Below are positions 22,949 to 35,070 of a stretch of DNA of 64,000 nucleotides, piece by piece; position 1 is the first letter of the stretch, and every line of letters starts with the position of its first letter. The stretch spans positions 29,214,201-29,278,200 of the forward strand of contig NC_065571.1 of NCBI RefSeq assembly GCF_937616625.2, read 5' to 3'. The position numbers and the translations under genes are program-made. This DNA is from Mercurialis annua (Eukaryota > Streptophyta > Magnoliopsida > Malpighiales > Euphorbiaceae). The notes under the pieces were generated by a model. The model had not been told where the DNA came from, ran no database searches, and saw nothing but the letters and a program-made list of their open reading frames with translations.

Positions 22949-24495
22949 TAAAATAACAATTTACTTAATAAAGCGGTAAATAGTAAGTACAAACTCACTG
23001 CTTGCTAATCCACGTGATAACCTGGCAAACAACTAATCCTGGTTAGTCTCCGAAGCACGAACAGTCGACGAGTCTAAACAATATAAATAATTATTAAAAT
23101 GGACCCTAACTCTAGAGAGTACTAGACACCACATAGGACTAGCACAACAATAAGTCAAGGTCGCAATACAGAGTAAACACAATACTCAGATAGTTAGCAA
23201 AACATAAACAAGCCAAGTCTATTGAGTTCCCGCTTTAGAAATCCATTTCATAAAATATTATTTAAATCAATCATTAAATAATAAAACAAGAAATTTCCAA
23301 ATAGTGAGTTATCCGAATTACCGATAACTACCAAGCCAACCTCATATGTCGGGTGACCCAAGTACAACCCGACCCAACCATTTTTCAAAATACAAACCAT
23401 AGTTTATAATCCCAAGATATGATTTGATAAAAATATAATTTATAATAGAGAGCGGAACTCAATATCTTTAAACAAAAGTAATCATTAGTTACCGTCAAAA
23501 CTTAATTAAATTAAGTTTAGAAAACGTTTTAAAGTCAAAACGTAACTTTAGCCAACTTTGGCACCTCAAGCCAATAATTTCAAAAACTCATAATTACCCA
23601 AGTAATTATGTGGCTAAAGGTTATACAATAAATATCGAAATCAGAATATAATTATTAAAACCAACCCGATTAATATCAATGAGTAATATTCAGATTTAAA
23701 CGATGCTAATATTTGGCAAAATCACAACTAAAATGATACTAAAACGTTCTGTTTCAACAAGTAATCAATCAATTCAATAAAACAAGTTTTGAATTCAATT
23801 TAACAGTAGCCAACTACTATCACAAATCAAAGGAGTTCAAACATATGAACAGCCATGAATCGAAATTGGAAATGATGAAATTCATACAACAACAATTGTA
23901 AAACGCTGAAATCATACAACAATACAAAATCCGATTTTATTATCACCAATAAAAGAGATTCACAACGGTAACAACAAACAATTAAAGGCAGCAGCTATAG
24001 GAATAGTAGCAGAGCACAGTATCAAAGCAACGATGCAAGAACAACAAGTAAATCGACATATCAATCAAAGATAACAACGCGAGATGATCCAGAGAAGATA
24101 TGGCATGGATATGAACGTATGACAAAGGCATAAACATCAGAATAACGATGCCAAGAAAAGATTTATAATCGGCAGCCATAGCACATCTCAACGAATAACC
24201 GTACGGCGCAGAACTAGGAAGATTGAACGTACCGTAGAGAGAGAGGAAGCCTTAGGATCGACGAGATCAGTAAGAGCTTGAATAGCGATGAAACAGATCT
24301 TGATTCAACACTAAAACGAGAGAGAACGAGTTAAGGTACGATAGCGACGTAACGAATGATTAAGAAACTGACGAGGAAACTTACCGAACCCGAAATCTAG
24401 TGAAATGGATGTATGTTGTAATATTTCTGAGTGTTTTTGATTGAAATAGTTGGCTAGGGTTTTATTAGAAGTGAAAAACGATCAGGTTAGGTTAA

Positions 24496-24515
24496 GGGGT
24501 CTATTTATAGACCCC
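24496..24515 (-). promoter_or_regulatory. TATA box in near-palindromic arms (element A 3' LTR)
   Basis: The plus strand reads GGGGTCTATTTATAGACCCC, so the minus strand has CTATAAATAG flanked by GGGGT/ACCCC arms. The same 20-mer occurs at 32,532-32,551 in the 5' LTR. Confidence 0.65.
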
Positions 24516-24524
24516 ATGTCAATT

Positions 24525-24670
24525 TTTACTCGCAGGCCGCGATGGCGGGCGCGTCGCGAGGCACGACGGGCCATCGCGCCCTCTAACAAAATTCAAGACA
24601 GAGCGCGACGTGAAGCGCGCCGGTCCTGCCGCGCCTTCCGTCGCGCCCTGCAGGCAGAATTTGCAAATGG
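24525..24670. repeat. GC-rich hairpin segment in element A 3' LTR
   Basis: A GC island in otherwise AT-rich DNA, upstream of the TATA box in the element's sense. CGCGATGGC at 24,538-24,546 pairs with GCCATCGCG at 24,570-24,578. The same segment lies at 32,575-32,700, and a relative lies at 43,862-44,052. Confidence 0.65.
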
Positions 24671-24817
24671 GCAAAAAATTGGGCCCAAACACGACGACGA
24701 AACGGAACCGATTCCGAACTTCAAAAATGAACTATTTGAGCCCAAACACGCGAGATACGGACGATAAAACGAACGAACAACTATCGGAAACATAAACGAA
24801 AAACACGGGGTATTACA

Positions 24818-24830
24818 TTCTCCCCAACTT
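24818..24830 (-). promoter_or_regulatory. Polypurine tract of element A
   Basis: The minus strand reads AAGTTGGGGAGAA, immediately followed by the LTR start TGTAATACCCC. Confidence 0.8.
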
Positions 24831-24955
24831 ATTAAAAATTCGTCCTCGAATTTAACACGATAAACAAATAACACCAGTAAAATACTTAACAAAAATAATA
24901 ATAATAAAAATCACATAATTATCAGTACAAATAAACAAGTAACAATCCACATACC

Positions 24956-26255
24956 TCAAGGAAAGAGAAAAGGATAGCGATTCCGCATATCCGACTCGGT
25001 CTCCCAAGTGCACTCCTCAACAGAATGATTGCGCCAGAGAACTTTGACCATCGGAATCTCCTTGTTCCGCAACTTACGCACTTGCGTATCAACAACCTTA
25101 ACTGGTTGTTCCTCATACGATAACTCTTGGTCAATCTCAACGCTCTGAGGTACAATCATGTGCGAAGGATCAGAAATGCACTTCCTCAACATAGAAACAT
25201 GAAACACAGGATGCACTAAAGACATGTCTGGAGGCAGAACCAGACGATAAGCCAAGCTCCAATCCTCTCTGAAATCTCGTAAGGACCAATATACCTCGGT
25301 GCCAACTTTCCCTTGACACCAAAACGAACCACGCCTTTCATAGGCGAAACCCGAAGAAACATGAAACTCTATGTCTTTTCTCTTCGGATCATCATAACTC
25401 TTATGCCGACTAAAAGCAGTCTCTAACCTCCATTTCATCAACGGTACCTTCTTTGAGGTGATCTGGATAATCTCTGCTCCCGAGAGTTTACGCTCTCTAA
25501 CGTCCTCCCAACAGATAGGAGATCTACACTTGCGCCCGTACAAAGCCTCATGCGTCGCCATCTCAATACTCGCGTGGTAACTGTTATTGTAAGAAAATTC
25601 AATCAATGGCAGATGAGCATCTTAGCTACCCTGAAAATTGAGAACACACATCCTGAGCATATCCTCCAACGTCTGAATAGTCCTCTCAAACTAACCGTCA
25701 GTCTGAGGATGAAAAGTTGTACTGAAATCCAACCGAGAACCCAAGAATTCCTGTAACGCTTTCCAAAACCTCGAAGTAAACACAGAACCTTTGTCTGACA
25801 CAATAGAAACCGGTACACCATGCAAACTGACAATCCTGTCGATGTACAACTGAGCCAACCTCGAAGCAGGATACGAAACCTTGATCGGAAGGAAATAGCT
25901 GACTTGGTCATACGGTCAACTATCACTCAGATGGAATCGTACCCCTGTCGAGTACGTGGTAAACCAACCACAAAACCCATGGCAATCCGCTCCCACTTCC
26001 ACTCTGGAATAGGTAGTGACTGCAGATAGCCAAAAGGTCTCTGATGCTCCAGCTTCACCTGCTGGCAAGTCAGACACTTAGAAACATACTCAGCGACATC
26101 CTTCTTCATCCCGCTCCACCAGTAGGTACCCTTAGGATCATGGTATATCTTAGTAGAACCCGGATGAACACTATAAGCAGACTTGTGAGCTTCTTCCAGA
26201 ATCTGGTCCCTCAAACCATCTGAATCTGGAACACACAATAATCCATCTCAACTGT
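24956..26255 (-). pseudogene. Element A integrase and chromodomain
   Basis: The zinc-binding part (HKSAYSVHPGSTKIYHD ... CLTCQQVK) lies at about 26,000-26,200. The catalytic core starts with VDRMTKSA near 25,920; the frame then shifts by a small deletion, and the true frame gives [40 protein letters not shown] and FHPQTDG. Two CAG-to-TAG type stops interrupt the core, after FHPQTDG and near LNFQGS. The 217-codon segment 24,956-25,606 is intact and carries ALYGRKCRSPICWEDV, LVHPVFHVSMLRKC and a C-terminal chromodomain-like stretch (VKVLWRNHSVEECTWETE) before YPFLFP and stop. Integrase inserts the DNA copy; chromodomains in this clade are thought to steer it to heterochromatin. Confidence 0.85.
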
Positions 26256-26379
26256 GGATTCTCAGCTTGTAAAGCTTTGATCCGATCAATCAAAACAGGT
26301 TGCACTTGCAACTGTGCCAACAAGCTACCAGCCTGTGAAACCTGATAACCATAGCCTTAAGCTATCAAACTGTGCCACC

Positions 26380-27711
26380 CTCTAACCATGGTTCTACGCC
26401 CAATCTTACAAATATGAGCCAAACTGCACGAAGACTTGCGACTCAACGCATCGGCTACCACATTGGCCTTACCAGGATGGTATTGAATAGTACAGTCGTA
26501 GTCTTTCAGCAACTCTCACCACCTCCTCTGTCTCAAGTTCAACTCTTTCTGATCAAAGATATACTTCAGACTCTTGTGATCGGTGAAAATATCACAAGTA
26601 GCACATACAAGTAATGCCTCCAAATCTTCAGCGCAAAAACCACAGCTGCCAACTATAAGTCATGAGTAGGGTAATTCACCTAATGCTTCTTCAACTGTCT
26701 GGAAGCATAGGCAATCACCTGTCCATGTTGCATCAGCACGCAACCCAAACCAATCCGAGACGCATCACAATACACTGTGAAACCGTCAATGCAGGAAGGC
26801 AATGCCAAAACCGGAGCTGTAGTCAAAATCTCCTTGAGCTTCTCAAAGCTCGTCTCGTACTTGTCAGTCCACTCAAACTTAACACCCTTCTTTATCAGTT
26901 TAGTCAACGGTGCAGATATCCTGGAGAAATCTTGCACGAATTGACGATAGTAGCCAGCTAAACCCAGAAAACTTCTGATCTCGGTAATTGACCTCGGCCT
27001 CTGCCAATCCATAACCGCCTCTATCTTCTTCGGATCAACCTTGATCCCATCTTTCGACACCACGTGTCCTAGAAAGGTAACCTGATCCAGCCAGAACTCA
27101 CATTTTGAGAACTTAGCATACAATTGATGCTCACGCAATATCTGTAGTATTGTCCTCAAATGGTAAGCATGCTCCTCCTCACTCCGAGAATAGATCAAAA
27201 TGTCATCAATGAAAACGATAACGAATTGATCTAAAAACGGCTTGAACACTCTGTTCATCATATCCATAAACACTGCTGGTGCGTTTGTCAGACCAAAGGA
27301 CTTAACTAGAAACTCAAAATGTCCATACCGCGTCCGAAAAGTAGTCTTAGGCACATCTACATCACGGATCCGAAGTTGATGATACCCAGACCTAAAGTCA
27401 ATCTTGGAGAAACACTTCGCACCTTGCAACTGATCAAACAAATCATCGATGCGAGGAAAAGGATATATGTTCTTGACAGTAGCCTTATTCAACTGTTTGT
27501 AGTCGATACACAGTCGAAAGGAACCGTCTTTCTTCTTCACAAACAGAACTGGAGCACCCCATGGAGAAGTACTCGGTTTGATGAACCCAATATCCAACAA
27601 CTCTGGTAACTGGTCCTTCAACTTATTCAGAAACCACATCAATGCAAAACTCAATATCACGATCACGAGGCAATCGAGACAATTCCTCTGAAAATACATC
27701 CGTGAACTCAC
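26380..27711 (-). pseudogene. Element A reverse transcriptase / RNase H
   Basis: RT motifs in order: [55 protein letters not shown] and the catalytic FIDDILIYS, then [11 protein letters not shown] and [12 protein letters not shown]. RNase H begins with [20 protein letters not shown]. The frame ends at 26,680, but recognisable RNase H and linker residues continue with further stops ([35 protein letters not shown]) to about 26,380. The N-terminal join with the protease frame has lost roughly 15-20 residues near 27,640, where the family normally has a segment between the IDxxPG-like and ELKELKDQL-like motifs. Confidence 0.9.
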
Positions 27712-28275
27712 TCACAATCGGCACCCTATGCATATCACTAACTTCCGCTTCCACATCTCGAACCACAGTAAGAAAACCCTGGCAACCCTTGCCTAACATC
27801 CACTTCGCCTTGATGGCGGAAATCAGATTCTTAGGTGTCTCTGCCTTTTCTCCCTGAAAGGAAAAAGGTAGATCACCTGGAATCCTAAACTCGACTGACT
27901 TCCCTCGACAGTCAATAGAAGCAAAGTGGTGTGACAACCAATCCATCCCCAAGATGACATCAAAAGAAAGCACGTCAAGCACAATCAAATCAGCACATAG
28001 TTCTCTACCCTGAATAACCACTGGACAAGAAGGATAAACGACATCCACTACTACACCTTCAGACATAGGTGTAGACACAGCTAGAGGTTCACTCAAAATA
28101 GATGGTGCAATACCCAATTTTCCAGCAAAGCATGTAGACACAAACGAATGGGTTGCACCCGCATCAAATAACACCAAAGCATCTATAAAAGAAATCGGAA
28201 TGGTACCTTGCACCGCGGCATTTGATGCACGCGCATCCTGAGGAGTAAGAGCGAACACTCTGGCCTGACCCTGCG
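27623..28275 (-). pseudogene. Element A aspartic protease region
   Basis: Starts ARVFALTPQDARASNAAVQG and contains VLFDAGATHSFVS, the active-site motif, with DAG where DSG or DPG is usual in the family. Then come LIVLDVLSFDVILGMDWLS and the linker to RT ([20 protein letters not shown]). A one-base frame change near 28,270 separates it from the gag tail, and a deletion at 27,630-27,640 separates it from RT. The protease matures the Gag-Pol precursor inside the particle. Confidence 0.85.
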
Positions 28276-29760
28276 GGACTGCTGAGAACTCTGCCCAGTA
28301 GCATAACTGTTGGAACCTCTGCCACCGTTACCACGGCTACCAAAACCTCTGCCACCAAAACCACGGCCCCGCTGGCCACCAAAAGATGCTGCAGGTTGAG
28401 AGTACCCTACAGACTGTGTAAACGCAGGTTTCTGCTGCTGGTAAGACGACTGCGCCACACTGGAGTTAGATATCTGCTGCCCGGATGTCGGACACTCCCT
28501 GGAGAAATGACCCGGCTGGCCACAAAAAAAAAAACAACCTCTTGGAGCTAACTGGCACTGACCATAATGCCTACGTCTGCAATGCTGGCAGAACGGAATG
28601 TTAGATCCACCACTGAACCCGCGTCCTGAACCACGGTTACCCCCACTGCTGCTAGAACTGTACGGAGCACTCCTAGCACTATGCCTCCCCTTGTTGTGCG
28701 TCTGACGACTCCCCCTATTGGTCTGAGAAGAGCCGCTGTAGTAGTTCCCACTACCATGCTGACTGGGGCCTGCTGCCCCCCACTAGGAAGATCACTCTTT
28801 CCCTTCTGAATATGGAAAGGGTCATAGATCGTCCCAAACTGAACCAATGAGCTCTCCATCCGACGAGCACTATCCACTACTCGAGAGATCTCTATGTCTG
28901 TCCCTATCAGCAAAGGAAGAAATTCTGAGGCTAAGCCCCTAACATAGCAGTCATTCACCCACACTCGATCATCCTGTAGATTTGTAGCAAACCGCCCCAA
29001 ACGGAAAAACTCTGTAGTGTAATCTATCACTGATCTATCCCCCTTCTTCAAATGTAGCAGATTTTCTCTGAAATTCTTAGTAACAGAGAAGGGTAGATAG
29101 AAGCCTCTTAACCTGACCACAAACTCAGCCCAAGTCATTGTAGCCATCTCTGGTATGATGTTATCGCGAAACCATTCCTTAGCTAGACTCTTCAGCGACA
29201 TCTCCACAAGCATCACTGATTGACGATCAGTAGCCTGAATCCTCTGACTATTGTACTCAAACTCCTCCAAAAAGTCAAGGGCATATCCAGTGCCATCAAA
29301 TGTAGTCGAAGTCAACTTCGTGTATCTCATCACCGCCTCTCTATCTGTCGGAACATGGTCGACACTTGCAAGTCCACCAATACCAGCTACAGCACCAGAC
29401 TGAGGTTGTTGTTGCTGCGCTATCTGACCCAGTACAGTGTACTGATTCTGCAGAAGAGCCTTATTGTTCTACATCTCGACAATGCCAGCCAAGAAGGTAG
29501 TGAAGTCGAGCACCTGCATGTTTGGTGCCTGTTGCACCTCCGGTGCCTGCTGCACATCCGGTACCTGCTGTACTATTGGTGCATGAACGCCTGCTGCAGC
29601 ACGTCCTCTAGCTCTACCTCTACCAGCTCCTCTACCTTTACCACGTCCAACATTTGTGTGAACTGGTGGTACATTCTGATCGACTTCCATGGAAATCGCA
29701 TCATCAGCCTCAGCGTCTTGCTCTGCCGCAGCACGAGCACGAGTACGAACAGCGTTGTTC
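28276..29760 (-). pseudogene. Element A gag
   Basis: The N-terminus (acidic, EQDAEADDAISMEVDQN, then GRGKGRGAGRGRARGRAAAG) begins near 29,760, where the expected ATG is missing. In-frame TAG 29469-29471 interrupts a Q-rich linker. The retrotransposon gag domain follows (MRYTKLTSTTFDGTGYALDF, LKSLAKEWFRDN, FYLPFSVTKNFRENLLHLKK). Near 28,776 a G-run slip shifts the frame; the true frame continues through a Ser/Gly/Arg-rich stretch to CQHCRRRHYGQC and the zinc knuckle CFFFCGQPGHFSREC. The knuckle's first pair is spaced CX3C instead of CX2C because an A-run at 28,524-28,534 encodes an extra Phe. Gag forms the capsid and packages RNA. Confidence 0.85.
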
Positions 29761-30089
29761 TTATCCTATGGATTGAACAAAAACAATTTAAATACACAGA
29801 TATTTCATACCCAAGTATGAACAAAACAGGAAACATATAGGATTTCCCGAGAAATCAACAGCAATAAAATATTTACCCAAGTGAAATAACATCAACAATT
29901 AATAGCATCAAATCTACATATAATGACTGACTCGACGCAATCCTATTGGTGTAGGCAGAATGTTTTAAAAATCAAAAGATGACGTTTTAAAGACATGACA
30001 GAAACCTATATCCGCAGTAGTTCCTAAGACACAACCATACTTAATAGAGTAAACACATAGCAAGCAAATGGACTTGGTTTGAAACCAAA
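29761..30089. other. Element A leader between primer site and gag
   Basis: AT-rich 5' leader on the minus strand. No further feature recognised. Confidence 0.5.
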
Positions 30090-30101
30090 GCTCTGATACC
30101 A
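30090..30101 (-). promoter_or_regulatory. Primer binding site, tRNA-iMet type
   Basis: The minus strand reads TGGTATCAGAGC, the common plant LTR-element primer site complementary to initiator tRNA-Met, 4 bases inside the LTR end (TGTCACGACCC on the plus strand). Confidence 0.9.
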
Positions 30102-30105
30102 AGTT

Positions 30106-32853
30106 TGTCACGACCCATTTTCATGAATCGTGACCGGCGCTAGGGCATGGGTAATGTAGTACCAACACCCGTAGCTAGCCTTCCTTATATCATACAATTA
30201 CAATAAACCTGCAGAAAACCATTGCTCGGGGGCAACCGAGACTTCAGCCTAATTCTAGCAGTTATAATATTAAACATTAAAATATACATGCTTTCCAATA
30301 CTGAGTTATAAATAGGCATAACATAAATAATCCTGAATAATCATATTACATGCCAAAGCAATAATTATCCAGTCGAACCAATTCGACAAACAACTAGAAA
30401 TAAATAAAGACGTATAGTTACTACTGCGGTCTAAGAATAAAATAGTTTTACAGTTTATCAAAATAATGAAACCTCTGAGAATGTAAAGAACGGAGATCAG
30501 CTGACTCTCTCAAATCATAACCCTGGAAAATTGGAAAAACAACGGGGTCAGATATACTGAGATGAGTTTATACCACTATTTACATTTATCAAGTGGAAAA
30601 CCTTAAAACCTTTTAAAACATTTAATAACGATAATACGAATAATAGTTGGAACCCTAATCCACAATTCTAAATAATATACATAATCCAATAGGCCTGGTC
30701 CCGAGAGCTGAGCTACACCGAGTTACCACTGAACACACTTTTAACAATTTAGAGTCCCGAGAGCTGACCTACACCGAGTTACTCGTTTTGGTCCCGAGAG
30801 CTATGCTCACATTAAGTTACCACATTTCTATATATACCTTACCCAGATCATTACCGGTGCGCACGCAGTCCTAATGATGCCGATTAGGTAGCATGTTCCA
30901 ACTAAGAGCCATAATATAAAAACAGTTCGAAATATACGTACATTATATACAATTAATATTAAAATAATAATTTACTTAATAAGGTAAATAGTAAGTACAA
31001 ACTCACTGCTTGCTAATCCACGTGATAACCTGGCAAGCAACTAATCCCGGTTCGTCTCCGAAGCATGAACAGTCGACGAGTCTAAACAATATAAATAATT
31101 ATTAAAATGGACCCTAACTCTAGAGAGTACTAGACACCACATAGGACTAGCACAACAACAAGTCAAGGTAAAGAAATACAGAGTAAACACAATACTCAGA
31201 TAGTTAGCAAAACATAAACAAGCTAAGTCTATTGAGTTCCCGCTTTAGAAATCCATTTCATAAAATATTATTTAAATCAATCATTAAATAATAAAACAAT
31301 AAATTTCCAAATAGTGGGTTAGCCGAGTTACCGATAACTACCAAGCCAACCTCACATGTCGGGTGACCCAAGTCCAACCCGACCCAACCATTTATCAAAA
31401 TACAAACCATAGTTTATAATCCCAAGATATGATTTGATAAAAATATAATTTATAATTGAGAGCGGAACTCAATATCTTTAAACAAAAGTAATCATTAGTT
31501 ACCGTCAAAATTTAACTAAATTAAGTATAGAAAATGTTTTAAAGTCAAAACGTAACTTTAGCCAACTTTGGCACCTCAAGCCAATAATTTCAATAACTCA
31601 TAATTACCCAAGTAATTATGTGGCTAAAGGTTATACATTAAATATCGAAATCAGAATATAATTATTAAAACCAACCCGATTAATATCAATGAGTAATATT
31701 CAGATTTAAACGATGCTAATATTTGGCAAAATCACAGCTAAAATGATACTAAAACGTTCTGTTTCAACAAGTAATCAATCAATTCAATAAAACCAGTTTT
31801 GAATTCAATTTAACAATAGCCAACTACTATCACAAATCAAAGGAGTTCAAACATATGAACAACCATATGCATGGAGGGAATAGGCAGCTATAAATCGAAA
31901 TTGGAAACGATGAAATTCATACAACAACAATTGTAAAACACTGAAATCATGCAACAAATACAAAACCCAATTTGATTATCACCAATAAAAGAGATTCATA
32001 ATGGTAACAGCAAACAATTAAAGGCATCAGCTAGAGGAATAGTAGCAGACCACAATATCAAAGCAACGATGCAAGAACAACAAGTCAATCGACATATCGA
32101 TCAAAGATAACAACGCGAGATGATCCAGAGAAGATATGGCACGAATATGAACGTAAGAAAAAGGCCTAAACATAAGAATAACGATGCCAAGAAAAGATTA
32201 ATAATCGGCAGCCACAGCACATCTCAACGAAGAACCGTACGGCACAGAACTAGGAAGATTGAACGTACCGTAGAGAGATAGGAAGCCTTATGATCGACGA
32301 TATCAGTAAGGGCTTGAATAGCGACAAAACGGATCTTGATTCAATACTAAAACGGAAGAGAACAAGTTAAGGTACGATAGCTACATAACGAATGATTAAG
32401 AAACTGACGAGGAAACTTACCGAATCCGAAATCCAGTGAAATGGATGTATGTTGTAATATTTCTGAGTGTGTTCGATTGAAATATTTGGCTAGGGTTTTA
32501 GTAGAAGTGAAAAACAATCAAGTTAGGTTAAGGGGTCTATTTATAGACCCCACGTCGATTTTTACTCGCAGGGTGCGATGGCGGGCGCGTCGCGAGGCAC
32601 GACGGGCCATCGCGCCCTCTAACAAAATTCAAGATAGGACGCGACGCGAGGCGCGCCGGCCCTGCCGCGTCTTCCGTCGCGTCCTGCGGGCAGAATTTGC
32701 AAATGGGCCAAAATTTGGGCCCGAACCCGACGACGAAACGGAACTGATTTCGAACTTCAAAAACGGACTATTCGAGATCAAACACGGGAGATACGGACAA
32801 TAAAAAGAACGAAAAACTATCGGAAACATAAACAGAAAACACGGGGTATTACA
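30106..32853 (-). repeat. Element A 5' LTR (complete, 2.75 kb)
   Basis: The plus strand runs TGTCACGACCC ... CGGGGTATTACA. It contains a threefold repeat of GTCCCGAGAGCTGA(G/C)CTACAC-type units near 30,698-30,800, also found in the nested LTRs at 47,110 and 48,297. The TATA near-palindrome is at 32,532-32,551 and the GC-rich hairpin segment at about 32,575-32,700. Confidence 0.9.
32532..32551 (-). promoter_or_regulatory. TATA box of element A 5' LTR
   Basis: Same 20-mer GGGGTCTATTTATAGACCCC as in the 3' LTR. In this LTR it is positioned to drive the element's transcription. Confidence 0.7.
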
Positions 32854-33527
32854 GTTACGAAAGAAATCCTAATGTTTCACCTTCGTAGTGATATAAGCAA
32901 AACGTTTATAATGTTACGAAACAAATCCTACCGTTTCACCTTTTTAGCGATTTAAGCCAAACGTTAAAAATGTTACGAAATAAATCCAAACGTTTAAAAA
33001 GTTACGAAATACGTTTCACCATTTTAGCAATTTAAGCCAAACTTATACAAACCTTAGGAAACAAATACAAACGTTTAACCTTTTTAGCATTTCAAGCGAT
33101 ACGTTTACAAATATTACAAAACAAATCCAAACGTTTCACTTTTTTAGCGATTTAAGCCAAACGTTTAAAACGATACGAAACTAATCCAAACGTTTAAAAC
33201 GTTACGAAACAAATCCTAACGTTTCACCTTTTTAGCTATTTAAGCCAAACGTTTAAAACGTTACGAAACCAATCCAAACGTTACAAAACAAATCCAAACG
33301 TTTCCCCTATTTAGCGATTTAATTCAAACATTTAAATCGTTGCAAAACCAATCAAACGTTTAAAACGTTACGAATTAAACCCAAACGTTTCACCTTTTTA
33401 GCGATTTAAGTCAAACGTTTACAAACGTTACGAATTAAATCCAAGCGTTTCACCTTTTTATCAATTTCAGCCAAACGTTTAAAACATTACGAAACTAATC
33501 TACTCGTTTAAAATGGTACGAATTAAA
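32854..33527 (+). repeat. 59/87-bp tandem array, left block
   Basis: Same units as 49,684-64,000. This block matches 54,695-55,370 unit by unit, including the rare phrases GATATAAGCAAAACGTTTATAA and AATGGTACGAATTAAA. It ends in TTAAA (33,523-33,527), the target duplication of the copia element. Confidence 0.9.
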
Positions 33528-34727
33528 TGTTAGTAGTATGTTCCCTAGGGCCATTTGATCATGTATATTTGTAGAACTAATCCCAATGGTAAAGATATAT
33601 ATGTTCTAATTGAACTAAGCGTCTCATCAACTAAGTGTTCACTTATTACGTATTGTCCTTATCACACTGTGATAGAATCTATTCTTAAAGTGTTAAGAAT
33701 ATGAGTGACATATTCTATTATAAAAGTGATCTAAATAACCGTTAACGATCGATGGGGTCCTGCGAATAAGGGCATCGCATTATCACGGAAAGATCGTCCC
33801 TTCTGTTTATGCTCCTGATTAGTAAAGAGTTACTAATTATATGAAGTAGTGAGTCTCATACTACTTGATTGGGATCAGGATAAACATGTGGACACTCAAG
33901 ATGTTGAGTGGGTCGAAAAAGTGACGCTAGATGACTTATAAATGGTATTTCATCAAAGTCAATTTAATGTCATCTAGTTCATAATTGTATTTATGTCCTT
34001 TGACTTGTGGTGACATTATCTTGTATATAGGTGATTAGAGTTTGATGCTCCCTATCCCTCGATCTTTCATGAGCTAGGGTCGCGGGATGTGTTGGCTCTA
34101 GTTAGTTGTATATGGAGATAGGGGTTTAACCAAGAGAGGATTTATCAGTCCGGATGAACGGAGAAAAGATTCTATGCTATCTCAAATTGTTCTTGATGGA
34201 TGATAAAACCTGCGCAGGTGTATATGACTTACTTAGAAAGTTGTTTCTAGTGGAAGTCATATTTATCAAGAATAAGAACTGAGATGAGGTCATATGATCA
34301 AGACAAGCAGTGTTTGACTTAACCGTGACACTAGTCGAGATCGGAATCTTAGATGAAGGGAATTTTGAGTGTACGGTAATTATGAACATTGGTTCATAAA
34401 GAATGCATCGAAACATTCATATCTATTTGGGGGTCGTGATATGTTGCTAGACGTCACTCACGATCTACGAGAATTAATAATTAATGGGATTTAATTGTTT
34501 AATATAAGAAAGGCGTTTCTTATGACTCTCATTGCCATATAGATGTGAACCTAGTTACTCACACACAATAGGGTGTGCAACCGATTGAGTTTACGAGAGA
34601 TCGATTTCATATAGATACTAGCATATCTCGGAAATTAATCTAAGATGAAAAAACAAGTATAAATTAGGAACTAATTTGCAAGAGTTATAAATTAGTAGGC
34701 ACCTATTTGTATTCTATCCAAGTTAAT

Positions 34728-34845
34728 ATGATGATGTCATGTGATGATATCACTATGATGTCATGTGATGATGTCACGATGATGTCATACGATGATGTCA
34801 CGTGATGATGTCATGTGATGATGTCACGTGATGATGTCATGTAGG
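34728..34845 (+). repeat. GATGATGTCA(T/C)GT tandem repeat
   Basis: About ten copies of GATGATGTCATGT/GATGATGTCACGT, 13-16 bp apart. The site where foreign sequence joins the 3' LTR (49,015/49,016) lies in this repeat. Confidence 0.8.
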
Positions 34846-34879
34846 TCTCTGTGTGTGACATCTATCATTCGACGTGTTA

Positions 34880-35035
34880 GAAGGTAGCAACATCTATGCT
34901 TGATGTGTGACGCCTAGCAAGTGATGTGTCAGATGGTGGCAATACCTATGCTTGGTGTGTGACACCTAGCATGTGAGGTGTCAAATGGTGGCAACACCTT
35001 TGCTTGGTGTGTGACACCTAGCATGTGAGGTGTTT
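34880..35035 (+). repeat. 52-bp tandem repeat in copia LTR
   Basis: Three imperfect copies with TGCTTGGTGTGTGACACCTA words starting near 34,898, 34,950 and 35,002. The same structure occurs at 49,075-49,215. Confidence 0.8.
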
Positions 35036-35056
35036 CATTCTTAAGCAAAGCTCTAC

Positions 35057-35070
35057 CCTATAAATAGAGG
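35057..35070 (+). promoter_or_regulatory. TATA box of copia 5' LTR
   Basis: CCTATAAATAGAGG, a strong plant TATA motif in the LTR's sense strand. The same sequence occurs at 49,241-49,254 in the 3' LTR. Confidence 0.7.

Larger units (their letters stand above)
22949..24817 (-). repeat. Element A 3' LTR, truncated
   Basis: Aligns with about 30,960-32,853. It starts abruptly at ACTAAAATAACAATTTAC and ends at CACGGGGTATTACA, next to the polypurine tract. Confidence 0.85.
22949..32853 (-). mobile_element. Element A: Tekay-type Ty3/gypsy retrotransposon, 3' LTR truncated
   Basis: The right LTR (30,106-32,853) is complete and has an iMet-type primer site on its inner side. The left LTR (22,949-24,817) matches the inner part of the right one but lacks the last roughly 0.85 kb. 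Between them the minus strand encodes, in order, gag, protease, RT/RNase H, integrase and a chromodomain-like C-terminus, the order of Ty3/gypsy chromoviruses. Several frameshifts and stops make it inactive. The two LTRs are nearly identical over long stretches, so the insertion is fairly recent relative to the other elements here. No target duplication can be checked because the left end is lost. Confidence 0.85.

Noticed and set aside
24450..24767. Arg/Ala-rich ORF, with a copy at 32,441-32,803
   Set aside because: It is the GC-rich hairpin segment of an LTR read in one frame. The two LTR copies differ in ways that do not preserve the protein, and it lies opposite to the element's transcription.
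29220..29840. 206-codon plus-strand ORF
   Set aside because: It is the antisense shadow of element A gag, which is clearly recognisable on the minus strand.
30090..30101. tRNA gene
   Set aside because: The tRNA-like words here, at 35,502 and at 22,379 are primer binding sites next to LTR ends; no cloverleaf surrounds them.
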